A DNA stretch of 30,843 bases from Bacteroidales bacterium (GCA_016714605.1 JADKDL010000036.1:1-30843), one strand, 5' to 3'. Numbered from the stretch's first letter, positions 1 to 7,266 are shown. Numbers and translations are program-made. The notes: generated by a model from the sequence alone, not told the origin.

Positions 1-142
1 ATTTTTCATATTCTTTTTGGGACAAAAGATATTTTCTTGCATTTTCGTATTTACGAGTATCATAATAACTCAAAGAATTTTTCAGATCAGCTTCTATTCC
101 TCTGCATAAGTCAATCACAATTTTCAATTCTTGATTATCCAT
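1..142 (-). CDS. Unknown protein, N-terminal 47 residues only (runs off the window)
   Basis: A minus-strand reading frame opens with ATG at 142 and stays open to the window edge. Its start lies inside the last codons of hsdS (overlap of 8 bases) and is preceded by a strong purine-rich ribosome site (GGAGGG about 5 bases upstream), the arrangement of a translationally coupled operon gene. The visible peptide begins MDNQELKIVIDLCRGIEADL and continues as a charged, probably helical stretch rich in Lys, Glu and Tyr. I do not recognise the family. Its position directly after hsdS suggests an accessory gene carried within the type I restriction locus, possibly upstream of hsdR, but that is inference. 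Confidence 0.6.
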   Translation of the reverse strand, partial: MDNQELKIVIDLCRGIEADLKNSLSYYDTRKYENARKYLLSQKEYEK

Positions 143-1418
143 TACCACCCTCCTTTCCTACTGTCGCCAATTTTGAAAGAAGCAAATCTTTCAATTCAGT
201 TAGTTTTTGGTTTTCTTTATTTTTAATTTCTATTAATTTAGATATTGAGCTTGTGTTTTGATTAAATATTGCCTCAATTGTTTCATGTGGTATTAGAATA
301 CTTATTTTTTTTAGTTTAGATAACTTAATCCCAAAAACTGTTGTTCCTGAAGAACGCCCTTCTAAATCTTGCTTAGCAAAAGGCGTATTAAGCCACAAAT
401 ACAAAAACCACCCAGAAACAATTTCTTTTTTAGTTCTCAAAGCAAATAGTCTTTGGCTCAAAGCAATTTCTGAACTAATAGCTAAATAATATGTTTCCAA
501 TGGTGCCTCAGATGTTAGTAAGACATCATCAACTTCAAGCTTTGGGTTCATCCAATCATTATATTCTTTGATATTCACATATGGAATTGTATCGTACTTC
601 ACAATCTTACCATTGCTAATGTTCATTGCAGAAATAACGGGATACTTAAATTCACTGCTAAACTGTTGTAAGTTCATTGTTGATTTACTTTTCCCTCTCT
701 TTGAAATAAAATATTCTACGACTTCTTCTAAACATCCAACTTCCCATCCCTTCGGAATTTCCTTCCCTAATTCCTCACACCAAACCATTTCCCCACCATG
801 ACTCTTATAAGGCTTCCCATTTTCATCAGGTTTACCCTGAGCAAAGTCGAAGGGAAATTCAAAATCCACAAACCACTCCCTATAAATAGCCTGTGCGGTT
901 TCTTCGAGTTTTTGAATGAGTTGTTGGTTAAGAGCTATGCGGTTTTGGATTACGTTGTATTCTGCTACAATTTCTCGTTGTTTTACTGGGTGTGGAATTG
1001 GTAATTTCATATTCTCAAAATCTTCCCATTCTAAACTACCACGTACACCTCCAACTGCATGAAAACAAGCCTCACGGTCAAACTCCGAACGGGTAAACCA
1101 CATCATTAAATATTCGGGCAAAAGTTGTTTCTCGTCTTTTACTTCAAAAATCGGATAAGCTTGTGATATTATGGCTTCATCTACTTCCTGCAACAAAGCA
1201 ACTGGCATTTTTTTATCACGCCTTACCTGCATGGTGCTGCAAGCAAATTGATTTTTACGAATGATTTTATAGTTTTCCATATCTGTTCCAATAATATTAG
1301 CAACAGAAGGAATGAATTGTTTGGAAATACTTAAACCCAACAGGTTTGGCACTTTCAAACCTGTGTTTCGTTCGTCAACAAGTTTTATATAATCGCCAAT
1401 TCGCTTATAATTCTTCAT
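135..1418 (-). CDS. hsdS: Type I restriction-modification specificity subunit HsdS
   Basis: HsdS gives a type I restriction-modification complex its DNA target; with two HsdM subunits it forms the methyltransferase, and with HsdR the nuclease. The 427-residue protein has the usual two-repeat plan: a first target-recognition domain (about 1-155), a conserved helical spacer ending in QKLEETAQAIYREWFVDFEF (about 165-190), a second target-recognition domain opening with IPKGWEVGCLEEVVEYF, and a C-terminal helical spacer ending LTELKDLLLSKLA. Length is typical. The start ATG follows GGAGG closely and lies 12 bases past the rhuM-like stop. The gene is downstream of hsdM and overlaps the next gene. 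The stretch PFDFAQGKPDENGKPYKS, between the first spacer and the second recognition domain, carries extra residues encoded by a short interspersed repeat (834-854). The recognised DNA sequence cannot be predicted by eye. Confidence 0.95.
   Translation of the reverse strand: MKNYKRIGDYIKLVDERNTGLKVPNLLGLSISKQFIPSVANIIGTDMENYKIIRKNQFACSTMQVRRDKKMPVALLQEVDEAIISQAYPIFEVKDEKQLLPEYLMMWFTRSEFDREACFHAVGGVRGSLEWEDFENMKLPIPHPVKQREIVAEYNVIQNRIALNQQLIQKLEETAQAIYREWFVDFEFPFDFAQGKPDENGKPYKSHGGEMVWCEELGKEIPKGWEVGCLEEVVEYFISKRGKSKSTMNLQQFSSEFKYPVISAMNISNGKIVKYDTIPYVNIKEYNDWMNPKLEVDDVLLTSEAPLETYYLAISSEIALSQRLFALRTKKEIVSGWFLYLWLNTPFAKQDLEGRSSGTTVFGIKLSKLKKISILIPHETIEAIFNQNTSSISKLIEIKNKENQKLTELKDLLLSKLATVGKEGGNG
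834..854. repeat. Short interspersed repeat inserted in frame within hsdS
   Basis: The plus strand reads accctgagcaaagtcgaagg followed by g, a half-palindromic sequence with CCCT and AGGG ends. I recognise this as close to a short repeat (like CCCTGAGCGAAGTCGAAGGG) that is scattered through many Bacteroidota genomes. Here it is translated within HsdS as FDFAQGKP, at the junction between the spacer helix and the second recognition domain. The usual HsdS sequence runs directly from FEFP to a GKPYKS-like stretch, so the repeat seems to have been tolerated as an in-frame insertion. Only one copy was noticed in this window. Confidence 0.5.
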
Positions 1419-1515
1419 TGCTACCTCCTTTCAGTTTAGCAATAATCTCGCTGTTAAACCCTTCAATTTTGAATTGGTCCAAATACGGAATTGTGTTCCA
1501 TGTTTCGATTTTACT
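1405..1515 (-). other. Out-of-frame coding remnant between rhuM-like gene and hsdS
   Basis: In a different minus-strand frame from the rhuM-like gene, 36 codons are open and end in TAA at 1405-1407, overlapping the hsdS start by 14 bases. The peptide includes NTIPYLDQFKIEGFNSEII and ends AKLKGGSNEEL. It reads like the C-terminus of a real protein, and the short overlap with hsdS is the spacing expected of a coupled operon gene. The inference is that this is the tail of the gene that originally preceded hsdS, joined to the rhuM-like front by a deletion or recombination within about 1460-1515. I cannot name the family, and chance openness of a 111-base frame is possible. Confidence 0.4.
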
Positions 1516-1811
1516 CTATAGTCTACCGAACTAACAACATCAGGATTACATAGTTGCGTTATAGCTGTCTGTGTTTTTCCTTGGTTTGCCCCGTATTGAG
1601 TGGTTAGTAAGAATTCCTTACATACCAGATCTTTTATCAATTCTCCTTCTTTAAAAATATTACCAATATGCTGAGTAATAGCTACTCTGTTCCTACCAAA
1701 CAGGTTAGCCATTTGTTCCTGACTAAGCCAAACTGTTTCACCTTCAATTTGTACTTCAACCTTTGTGAGTTCGTCTGCTTGATATATTATTATCTCATTT
1801 TTCGATGTCAT
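1431..1811 (-). pseudogene. RhuM-family protein, C-terminally truncated
   Basis: The 126 residues match the N-terminal part of RhuM-type proteins, which are often found inside type I restriction loci and whose function is not well established. Visible landmarks are TVWLSQEQMANLFGRNRVAI (helix-turn-helix-like), HIGNIFKEGEL, and YRVKSKHGTQFRIWTN. The family is normally about 330 residues long. Here similarity stops right after FRIWTN, and the frame ends after eleven more residues (SKLKGLTARLLLN), so most of the protein is missing. It overlaps the 3' end of hsdM by 17 bases and stops 12 bases before hsdS. The tail is AG-rich and doubles as the hsdS ribosome site. A deletion that removed the C-terminal two thirds is the simplest reading. 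The remaining HTH-like part could still be expressed. Confidence 0.8.
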
Positions 1812-3357
1812 AACCCAATTCTTTAAAAACGGTTAGTAAATCGGCTTTCGATTTGGCTTCGGCTTTCAGCAGTTCTGCAAATTCGGTTTGCAATGCTTTC
1901 ATTTTATCATCGAAGTTAATATTTTCATCACGGTTAACAAATTCAATGTATTTGCTCGGTACGAGGGAAAAATCTTTTTTGGCAACTTCATCAAAAGTTG
2001 CAGAATAGCAATATTCAGGAATGTCTTTATAGTTGTTATTTTCTTGTTGCCAAGTGTGATAGGTTTTACCTATGTCTTTAATGTGTTGCTCGCTAAACTG
2101 AAGGAATTTCTTTTCAAAAGGCTCGCCTATTTGTCGCAAATCCATAAATAGGATTTCTTTTTCTCGATTGCGATATTGTCGTTGTTCATCGCCAATATTT
2201 CGGTTATGTGCTTTTTTGTTTTTGTTCAAAATCCAAACCGTAACACTGATATTGGTTGTGTAAAACATATCTTGTGGCAATACCAAAATGGCTTCCACTA
2301 AATTGTTTTCAATTAACTTTCTGCGAATTTTGTATTCTTCGCCACCGCCACTCAATGCACCGTTTGCCAATATAAAACCGGCAACACCATTTTCAGAAAG
2401 CTTTGATACCATATTTAAAATCCAACCATAGTTGGCATTGCTCTTAGGAGGAACTTCATATCCTTTCCAACGAGGATCATTTACCAATTCATTCTCTGCT
2501 CTCCAGTCTTTTTGATTAAAAGGTGGATTTGCCATGATGTAATCGGCTTTCAAATCGGGATGTTGGTCATTGTGAAAAGTGTCGGCTGCTTTTTCTCCTA
2601 GGTTACCACTAATGCCCCTTATGGCAAGGTTCATTTTTGCCAGTTTATATGTGGTGTTGGTATATTCTTGTCCGTAAATGGAAATCTCTTTTTTACTTCC
2701 ATGATGGCTTTCAATAAACTTAATTGATTGAACAAACATACCACCCGAACCACAAGCAGGGTCATAAATAATGCCCTTGTATGGTTCAATCATTTCGGCA
2801 ATAAGATTTACAATACTTTTGGGTGTATAAAATTCTCCTTTGCCTTTTCCTTCAGCTAAAGCAAATTTGGAAAGAAAATATTCATAAACACGCCCAACAA
2901 TATCTTGTTGTATGTCTTTAATGGTATCGATATCGTTAATCGTATCAAGGAGAGAACTTAACTTGGAGCTATCCAACCCCAATCGTGAGAAATAGTTATC
3001 GGGTAATGCACCTTTTAGGGCTTTGTTATTCTTTTCAATATTGTGTAGTGCTGTATCAATTTTCAGAGCAATATCGTTCTGTTTTGAATTTTTAATGATA
3101 TACGACCATCGGGAAACTTCATCAAGATAAAACACGTTAGCCATGCCATAGAAATCGGGCATTTCAAGGTATTTCTCTTTCCCTTCATCAATAAGTTTTT
3201 TACGATGTTCTTCAAATTTATCACTGGCAAATTTCAGGAATATCAAACCCAACACCACATGCTTATATTCAGCCGATTCTACACTACCACGTAATTTATT
3301 CGCCGAATCCCACAACGATTCTTCAATACTCTTACCGTTCCCGTTACTTTTTGCCAT
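1795..3357 (-). CDS. hsdM: Type I restriction-modification DNA methyltransferase subunit HsdM
   Basis: This is the S-adenosylmethionine-dependent adenine-N6 methyltransferase of the type I complex. The 520 residues contain the N-terminal helical HsdM domain (about 10-145), the AdoMet-binding motif I in YDPACGSGGMF (about residue 200), the preceding GKGEFYTP signature, and the catalytic motif IV NPPF in YIMANPPFNQKDW (about 280). The C-terminal helical part interacts with HsdS in known complexes. The length is normal and no break is seen. The start ATG at 3357 has MAKSNGNGKSIEESLWDSAN, typical of the family. It is the first visible gene of the minus-strand locus; a candidate promoter lies about 50 bases upstream. 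hsdR is not present upstream, so it would have to lie beyond position 1 or elsewhere. Confidence 0.97.
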   Translation of the reverse strand: MAKSNGNGKSIEESLWDSANKLRGSVESAEYKHVVLGLIFLKFASDKFEEHRKKLIDEGKEKYLEMPDFYGMANVFYLDEVSRWSYIIKNSKQNDIALKIDTALHNIEKNNKALKGALPDNYFSRLGLDSSKLSSLLDTINDIDTIKDIQQDIVGRVYEYFLSKFALAEGKGKGEFYTPKSIVNLIAEMIEPYKGIIYDPACGSGGMFVQSIKFIESHHGSKKEISIYGQEYTNTTYKLAKMNLAIRGISGNLGEKAADTFHNDQHPDLKADYIMANPPFNQKDWRAENELVNDPRWKGYEVPPKSNANYGWILNMVSKLSENGVAGFILANGALSGGGEEYKIRRKLIENNLVEAILVLPQDMFYTTNISVTVWILNKNKKAHNRNIGDEQRQYRNREKEILFMDLRQIGEPFEKKFLQFSEQHIKDIGKTYHTWQQENNNYKDIPEYCYSATFDEVAKKDFSLVPSKYIEFVNRDENINFDDKMKALQTEFAELLKAEAKSKADLLTVFKELGYDIEK

Positions 3358-3409
3358 GAATTAGTCTTAAATTATATATGCTATTCTGAAATGAGCAGCC
3401 CCACTCCTT

Positions 3410-3417
3410 CAAAAATA
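3410..3417 (-). promoter_or_regulatory. Candidate -7 element for the hsdM locus
   Basis: On the minus strand this reads TATTTTTG, matching the Bacteroidota -7 consensus TAnnTTTG. Transcription would start near 3403, about 45 bases upstream of the hsdM ATG. No clear -33 TTTG was seen at the right distance, and the region is AT-rich, so chance is a real possibility. Confidence 0.35.
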
Positions 3418-3495
3418 AATATTAAAAATTTAAAAGGCGAATAAAAGGCAATTTATTTTTTAACAAAAGAAATAATAATGCAAAGAGAGTCAGTT

Positions 3496-3567
3496 GGATG
3501 GCAAGTATGGTTGATATGGTTGATATGGTAAAAATGGCATATATGGTAAGTATGGTAAATATTATAA
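3496..3567 (+). repeat. Degenerate 9-bp tandem repeat, about eight units
   Basis: The consensus unit is (a/g)tatggt(a/t)(a/g), with successive units ggatggcaa, gtatggttg, atatggttg, atatggtaa, aaatggcat, atatggtaa, gtatggtaa and a decayed last unit atattataa. The period is exactly nine bases, so every unit keeps one frame. Read from ATG at 3498 it encodes a 25-residue peptide MASMVDMVDMVKMAYMVSMV plus NIINS before TGA at 3573. No good ribosome site precedes it, so it is more likely a non-coding or regulatory repeat than a peptide gene. It lies between hsdM and the small HTH-like gene. Confidence 0.7.
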
Positions 3568-3590
3568 ACTCATGAAAAAATTTGCATTGT

Positions 3591-3606
3591 TAATCCAAAT
3601 GGATTA
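3591..3606. promoter_or_regulatory. Palindrome upstream of the HTH-like gene (candidate operator)
   Basis: TAATCC-AAAT-GGATTA is a perfect 6-bp-arm inverted repeat located about 20 bases before the preferred start of the small HTH-like gene. Small DNA-binding proteins often regulate themselves from such a site. No experimental or comparative support is available, so the operator role is only an inference. Confidence 0.3.
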
Positions 3607-3627
3607 GTTTTGAAGAAAAATATAGAT

Positions 3628-3888
3628 ATGGAATTACATGAGTTATTTAAGAAATGGAATTTGAACCATAACTTCTTTTCAAATTCTATTGGAATGCACA
3701 AGGGTACATTTAACAATAAATTGAATTCTAAGCATCCTTCTAAATTTAGTGCAGAAGAGAATAATCAGCTCATTAAGCTGTTTCGATTGCTTGAAAAAGA
3801 TTTAAGAAATTTTAATGCAATCTACCCAATGCAGGAAGAAATTTTAAATCCGGAACCCGATGATGTCGCTCCCAATTACGGTAATTGA
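3628..3888 (+). CDS. Small HTH-like protein
   Basis: An 86-residue acidic-to-neutral protein starting MELHELFKKWNLNHNFFSNS. The run NHNFFSNSIGMHKGTFNNKL has the spacing of a Cro/XRE-like helix-turn-helix, with a second helical stretch ENNQLIKLFRLLEKDLRNFN and a proline-rich acidic tail. A role as a small transcriptional regulator is plausible but not proven; I do not recognise a named family. The ATG at 3628 is preferred; a TTG at 3610 would add six residues (MKKNID). The gene stands alone, divergent from hsdM, in a patch of repeats and broken genes, the kind of place where accessory regulators or antitoxins are common. No toxin-like partner is intact nearby. Confidence 0.6.
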   Translation: MELHELFKKWNLNHNFFSNSIGMHKGTFNNKLNSKHPSKFSAEENNQLIKLFRLLEKDLRNFNAIYPMQEEILNPEPDDVAPNYGN

Positions 3889-3960
3889 TAATTTTATGGT
3901 TATTTTAACTTTATAAAACAAATATCCTAAATCCAGCAAGTCATCGTTCAAATTAAGTAT

Positions 3961-4028
3961 AGTCGGGGCTTGACTAAAACTTATTGACCAATATATAACT
4001 TTGTTTTTCAAAGAGTCAAACCCCGACT
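3961..4028. repeat. 14-bp inverted repeat flanking a 40-bp spacer
   Basis: AGTCGGGGCTTGAC (3961-3974) is matched by GTCAAACCCCGACT (4015-4028), the reverse complement with one mismatch. The GC-rich arms stand out in AT-rich surroundings. The loop is 40 bases with no T-run after the second arm, so it is a poor factor-independent terminator. It could be a miniature inverted-repeat element, a remnant of insertion-sequence ends or a regulatory structure. A perfect -7 box (TAACTTTG, 3996-4003) lies inside. Confidence 0.65.
3996..4003 (+). promoter_or_regulatory. Candidate -7 element for the DUF6922-type gene
   Basis: TAACTTTG matches TAnnTTTG fully. TTG triplets lie 10 and 23 bases upstream (3984, 3970), neither at an ideal distance. 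Transcription would begin near 4010, about 60 bases before the ATG of the broken DUF6922-type gene and between the arms of the inverted repeat. Confidence 0.4.
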
Positions 4029-4070
4029 TGCATTACATTATTTTGTATATTTCTGTTTTGTAATAAAACT

Positions 4071-4328
4071 ATGATAATAAGAAAAGATAATAGAACAATA
4101 GAATTGCGAGATCATTTAATATAGGATATTTCACATGATCAAATTGATCCTTACAAAAATTCTTTCCTTATTATTGAAAGAGTACTTAATAGAGGTAATA
4201 AATCGGAATTTGAACAAGTAGTAAATTTTTATGGTGTTGAGTATTTTTTGAGTATTGTAAAAGAAATAAAAACTCTTGACGCTAAAACAAAAAATTTATT
4301 AACATTGATTTTTGATATAAAATTTGAT
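4071..4328 (+). pseudogene. DUF6922-type antitoxin-like protein, interrupted by TAG
   Basis: The frame starts MIIRKDNRTIELRDHLI, meets TAG at 4122-4124, and continues DISHDQIDPYKNSFLIIERV, then LNRGNKSEFEQVVNFYG, ending LLTLIFDIKI with TGA at 4326-4328. The pattern HLFWDId..kh..lIIERVl.RGn...f..v..fYG....k.v...ik.Ld.KT..fl is what I know for DUF6922, small proteins often paired with a nucleotidyltransferase-type (AbiEii-like) partner. The stop falls where the family has Trp (LFWD), so a TGG-to-TAG change explains it. The tail is also shorter than usual (no FRCY motif). No partner gene follows; the next gene is on the other strand. The family assignment is from memory. Confidence 0.6.
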
Positions 4329-4356
4329 TAGTTTGGGTTGAATTTACTTGAATTAA

Positions 4357-4803
4357 TCATGTTAAATACTCCATTACCTCACCCCAACTCGGAAACTTTT
4401 CAGTTCCAAAGTGGATAATTTCACCTTCAAAGTTTTCCTGTCCGCGTCCTTCTATATAGTCATCAATAAGATAATCGCCTTTGTTTAAACCCTTATTGGG
4501 ACTAATTATTAATTTGTGAGCCATTTCTATTCCCAAGTAATCCTCTATCCATAAACGCTTTTCTGTATAGCAAAGCGGATTCTCAACCGACGGTGCAGAA
4601 AGAATGTATACATCAAACTCCTCATTCAATTTCTTCACAGCTTCTATTGCTCCATCAATTGGCTCTAGTTTTCGCCAAAACTCAAACTAAGATTGTGGAT
4701 ACTTAATCTCAGGACATTTTTGTAATGCAGCATCATGCGATTTCTTATAATCGCAGAGCACATTGTCCATATCAATGTAAACGATTTTTCTTGAAGTACT
4801 CAT
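4357..4803 (-). pseudogene. 5'(3')-deoxyribonucleotidase (HAD family), interrupted by TAG
   Basis: The enzyme family removes phosphate from deoxyribonucleoside monophosphates. The full frame is 148 codons. It starts MSTSRKIVYIDMDNVLCDYK, which contains the HAD motif I DMDxV with the nucleophilic Asp; it continues through VYILSAPS (motif II) to KGLNKGDYLIDD (motif III/IV Lys and Asp pair) and ends WGEVMEYLT. Codon 39 is TAG (4687-4689), between KYPQS and FEFWRKLEPI. CAG for Gln would fit, so a single C-to-T change is enough. An internal ATG at 4638 could give only a fragment without the nucleophile. It lies 67 bases after the DUF493-like gene on the same strand. Either a recent pseudogene, a sequencing error or TAG read-through; the first two are more likely. 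Confidence 0.8.
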
Positions 4804-4870
4804 TGCCAAACTTTTTAAATTTAGATAATTACAAATCAAATATAATTATAATAAAAGAAAAAAAGTAATC

Positions 4871-5140
4871 CTACAAAATCATCACCCCATCTACCACTGC
4901 TACTGCTTCAAGAACTGCAATTATATCTTTTGCTGAATTCATCCATGCAACACATGTTATTGATACATATTTGAAATTGCTAGAGTTTTTGAATGAGTTT
5001 TTACCATAGGTTGGAAGCATGGAAACAATCTTATCAACTTTTCCATCTATATCGGGAACAATAAATTTAAACATATAATTTAATGGCCATGATTTATTAA
5101 AATCAAGCTTCTTTTGTAATCCTTCAAAATTCATTAACAT
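4871..5140 (-). CDS. DUF493 / YbeD-like protein
   Basis: An 89-residue protein with an ACT-like fold predicted by similarity to the YbeD/DUF493 family. Characteristic parts are FNKSWPLNYMFKFIVPD near the N-terminus, the long middle strand KYVSITCVAWMNSAKDIIAV, and a C-terminus ending in a hydrophobic Val/Met/Ile/Leu run. The family binds no known ligand with certainty; in E. coli YbeD is associated with lipoate-gene context, but that context is absent here. Two in-frame ATGs (5140 and 5134) are close; the first is used. It follows mnmE after a 141-base gap that contains repeats, so it may be transcribed separately. Confidence 0.8.
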   Translation of the reverse strand: MLMNFEGLQKKLDFNKSWPLNYMFKFIVPDIDGKVDKIVSMLPTYGKNSFKNSSNFKYVSITCVAWMNSAKDIIAVLEAVAVVDGVMIL

Positions 5141-5203
5141 TATATTTTTTGGGTTGATATTATTTACACAAAGTAGTATAATTTATTAAACGCAATTCGT
5201 TGC

Positions 5204-5281
5204 ATAATAGGGCGAATGATATTCATTATTCAAATAGGGTTATTCAAGGAATTAGAATAATAGGGCGAATGCAATTCGCCC
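5204..5281. repeat. 15-bp direct repeat and gggcgaat hairpin downstream of mnmE
   Basis: The sequence ataatagggcgaatg occurs twice (5204-5218 and 5257-5271). The second copy continues into an inverted repeat, GGGCGAAT-gca-ATTCGCCC (5263-5281), ending exactly at the last base before the mnmE stop codon complement. On the mnmE strand it could act as a 3'-end hairpin, but no T-run follows. Short gggcgaat/attcgccc palindromes of this kind are familiar as interspersed repeats in Bacteroidota. Confidence 0.6.
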
Positions 5282-6694
5282 CTACTTTCCGATACAGAAA
5301 TTCTTAAAAATATGCCCCAACATCTCATCATTGCTAATGGTACCTGTAATTTCTCCTACATAATGCAAAACCTGACGTAATTCTAGTGCCAATAAATCGT
5401 TCGATAGATTTGATTCCAAGCCTTGGTTTACTCGCTCTATGGCTTCTTTGGCATGGCTGAGGGCTTCATGATGCCTGGCATTGGTTACAACGGCATGACT
5501 CTCATTTAGTTCTACACAGGCAACTTGCTCTACCAATGTGTTTTTTAATATATCAATATTTTTATTTTCTCTTGCTGAAATAAATATAAACTTATCTTGT
5601 TCATGTAGTTGAGGAAATTGCTCAGTATTAAATCTGTTTTCCGGTTCTATGGTTTTTAAGTTATCTATCTTATTTACCAATATAAATAATGGTTTTGTAT
5701 TTCCAATTTTATTTTTTATTTGTGTTATATCAGCTTTAATTTTTTGTATTGAAAAACTTACTTCTACCAATAATAAAACTATTGCAGCTTGTTCTATTTT
5801 CTCAAAGGTTTTCTTAATACCCAATTTTTCAATAGTATCGCTCGTATTTCTAATCCCTGCTGTATCAATAAATCTGAATCCGTATCCATCTATTTGTACA
5901 ACGTCTTCTATAACGTCTCTTGTAGTTCCGGGAATATCGGAAACTATGGCTTTATCTTCATTCAGTAAAGCGTTTAATAATGTAGATTTACCAACATTTG
6001 GTTCTCCTACAATTGCAACTTGAATTCCATGTTTTACTGCATTGCCCCATGCAAATGACCCAACCAAACGTACCAAACGATACTGTACATCAGAGCAATA
6101 AGTTTTCATGAGCGTTCTATCGGCAAATTCTACTTCCTCTTCTGCAAAGTCTAACTCAAGTTCAAGCATTGCATGAAAGTGCAGTAGTTTGTTTCTTAAT
6201 TCTTTAAGCTCATTGGCATATCCGCCTCTCATTTGCGAAAGTGCCAACTGATGAGCGGATGCCGAAGTTGATGCAATTAAATCTGAAACTGCTTCTGCTT
6301 GAGATAAATCCATTCTCCCATTCATATAAGCCCTTAGGGTAAACTCTCCGGGTTTTGCAAGGCGTACTCCTTTATGTAGCAAAAGTTTTATAACTTCTTG
6401 TTGTATAAATGGCGATGCATGACAACTGATTTCAATTAAATCTTCGCCTGTATATGACAATGGTGCTTTGAATAATGAGAGTAAAACTTCATCTATGAGT
6501 TTGTCTTCATTAAAAATCGATCCAAAAAGCAAAGTATAACCTTTTTCATTAATCAAATTTTTATTCTTTTTTGACCTAAATATGCTATCTATAACAGGGT
6601 ATGTTTCCTTCCCTGATATTCTTATAATAGACAAAGCTCCCTTTCCAGGAGCTGTAGCAATTGCACAAATAGTATCGTTATTGGATGTATACAT
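5282..6694 (-). CDS. mnmE: tRNA uridine-5-carboxymethylaminomethyl modification GTPase MnmE
   Basis: MnmE works with MnmG to modify the wobble uridine (U34) of certain tRNAs, using a folate cofactor and GTP. The 470-residue protein is complete. It shows the N-terminal folate-binding domain beginning DTICAIATAPGKGALSIIRI, the helical domain, and an inserted G domain with G1 GEPNVGKST, G2 DIPGTTRD, G3 DTAG, G4 NKID and G5 SAR. The C-terminus is NFCIGK, with the conserved C-x-G-K. The ATG at 6694 fits the family start (MYTSNNDTICA). It lies 31 bases after the QueD-like gene on the same strand, so the two may be co-transcribed. Confidence 0.97.
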   Translation of the reverse strand: MYTSNNDTICAIATAPGKGALSIIRISGKETYPVIDSIFRSKKNKNLINEKGYTLLFGSIFNEDKLIDEVLLSLFKAPLSYTGEDLIEISCHASPFIQQEVIKLLLHKGVRLAKPGEFTLRAYMNGRMDLSQAEAVSDLIASTSASAHQLALSQMRGGYANELKELRNKLLHFHAMLELELDFAEEEVEFADRTLMKTYCSDVQYRLVRLVGSFAWGNAVKHGIQVAIVGEPNVGKSTLLNALLNEDKAIVSDIPGTTRDVIEDVVQIDGYGFRFIDTAGIRNTSDTIEKLGIKKTFEKIEQAAIVLLLVEVSFSIQKIKADITQIKNKIGNTKPLFILVNKIDNLKTIEPENRFNTEQFPQLHEQDKFIFISARENKNIDILKNTLVEQVACVELNESHAVVTNARHHEALSHAKEAIERVNQGLESNLSNDLLALELRQVLHYVGEITGTISNDEMLGHIFKNFCIGK

Positions 6695-6725
6695 TTTAAA
6701 ACTGTTTTTTTTAAATTTTCAATCT

Positions 6726-7199
6726 TTATGATTGACTTGGAATATATATTGCAGAATTTTTTGAATGTTCAAAAAATTCTATTTGTTTTATTCGTACTCG
6801 TCCTTCTGTAGCTGTTTGAATAAATGGTTGTAACTTATTATAAATTAGTTCTGCAAAACGTTCGGCTCCAACCGTCTCTACAATACGAAGTTGTATTACT
6901 TTCTTACTGTTTAATGCTTTAAAACTCTCAATTTCAGGATCATCAGCTGCAATTATTACAGTATGGTCAAACATGTATTCCATCCATTCTTTTGGATTCA
7001 TGCCATCAATTGTATGTTTGGTTCGTTTCATTCCGCCAAAATCCCAAACCCAATTTTTTTCATCTAAAGCTCCCTCAAACCATACCTTGAAATATACATC
7101 ATAACCGTGCAAATAACTGCAATGAGTGTCTACTGCACGCCATTGTCTGAATACGGTACTGAAACCATCGAATATTTTGGTTGATATATAACTACTCAT
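6726..7199 (-). CDS. queD: 6-pyruvoyl-tetrahydropterin synthase / 6-carboxytetrahydropterin synthase (QueD) family
   Basis: Members convert dihydroneopterin triphosphate to a tetrahydropterin; in bacteria the usual role is the QueD step of queuosine and 7-deazaguanine synthesis. The zinc-ligand His pattern is visible in DTHCSYLHGYDVYFKVWFEG, preceded by FSTVFRQWRAV, with a further conserved FDHTVIIAADDP and a Glu-containing C-terminal strand IKQIEFFEHSKNSAIYI. The ATG at 7199 gives 157 residues; a TTG at 7220 would add seven residues and lacks a better ribosome site. This Bacteroidota branch is slightly longer than E. coli QueD. No queC or queE is nearby, so the pathway assignment (queuosine versus another pterin) is inferred from family only. 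Confidence 0.85.
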   Translation of the reverse strand: MSSYISTKIFDGFSTVFRQWRAVDTHCSYLHGYDVYFKVWFEGALDEKNWVWDFGGMKRTKHTIDGMNPKEWMEYMFDHTVIIAADDPEIESFKALNSKKVIQLRIVETVGAERFAELIYNKLQPFIQTATEGRVRIKQIEFFEHSKNSAIYIPSQS

Positions 7200-7266
7200 T
7201 CTATAATCTTTTATAGCCAATTGAAAAATCCAATTTTAGCATGTTTATTTAACACGAGCAAAAGTC

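Noticed and set aside
3498..3575. 25-codon Met/Val-rich peptide gene
   Set aside because: It is simply the 9-bp repeat in an open frame and has no ribosome site; kept as a repeat only.
3961..4028. Factor-independent terminator
   Set aside because: The loop is 40 bases and no T-run follows the second arm.
4071..4803. TAG recoded as an amino acid
   Set aside because: mnmE ends in TAG directly after its conserved CIGK terminus, so TAG works as a stop; the two interrupted sites would also need different residues.
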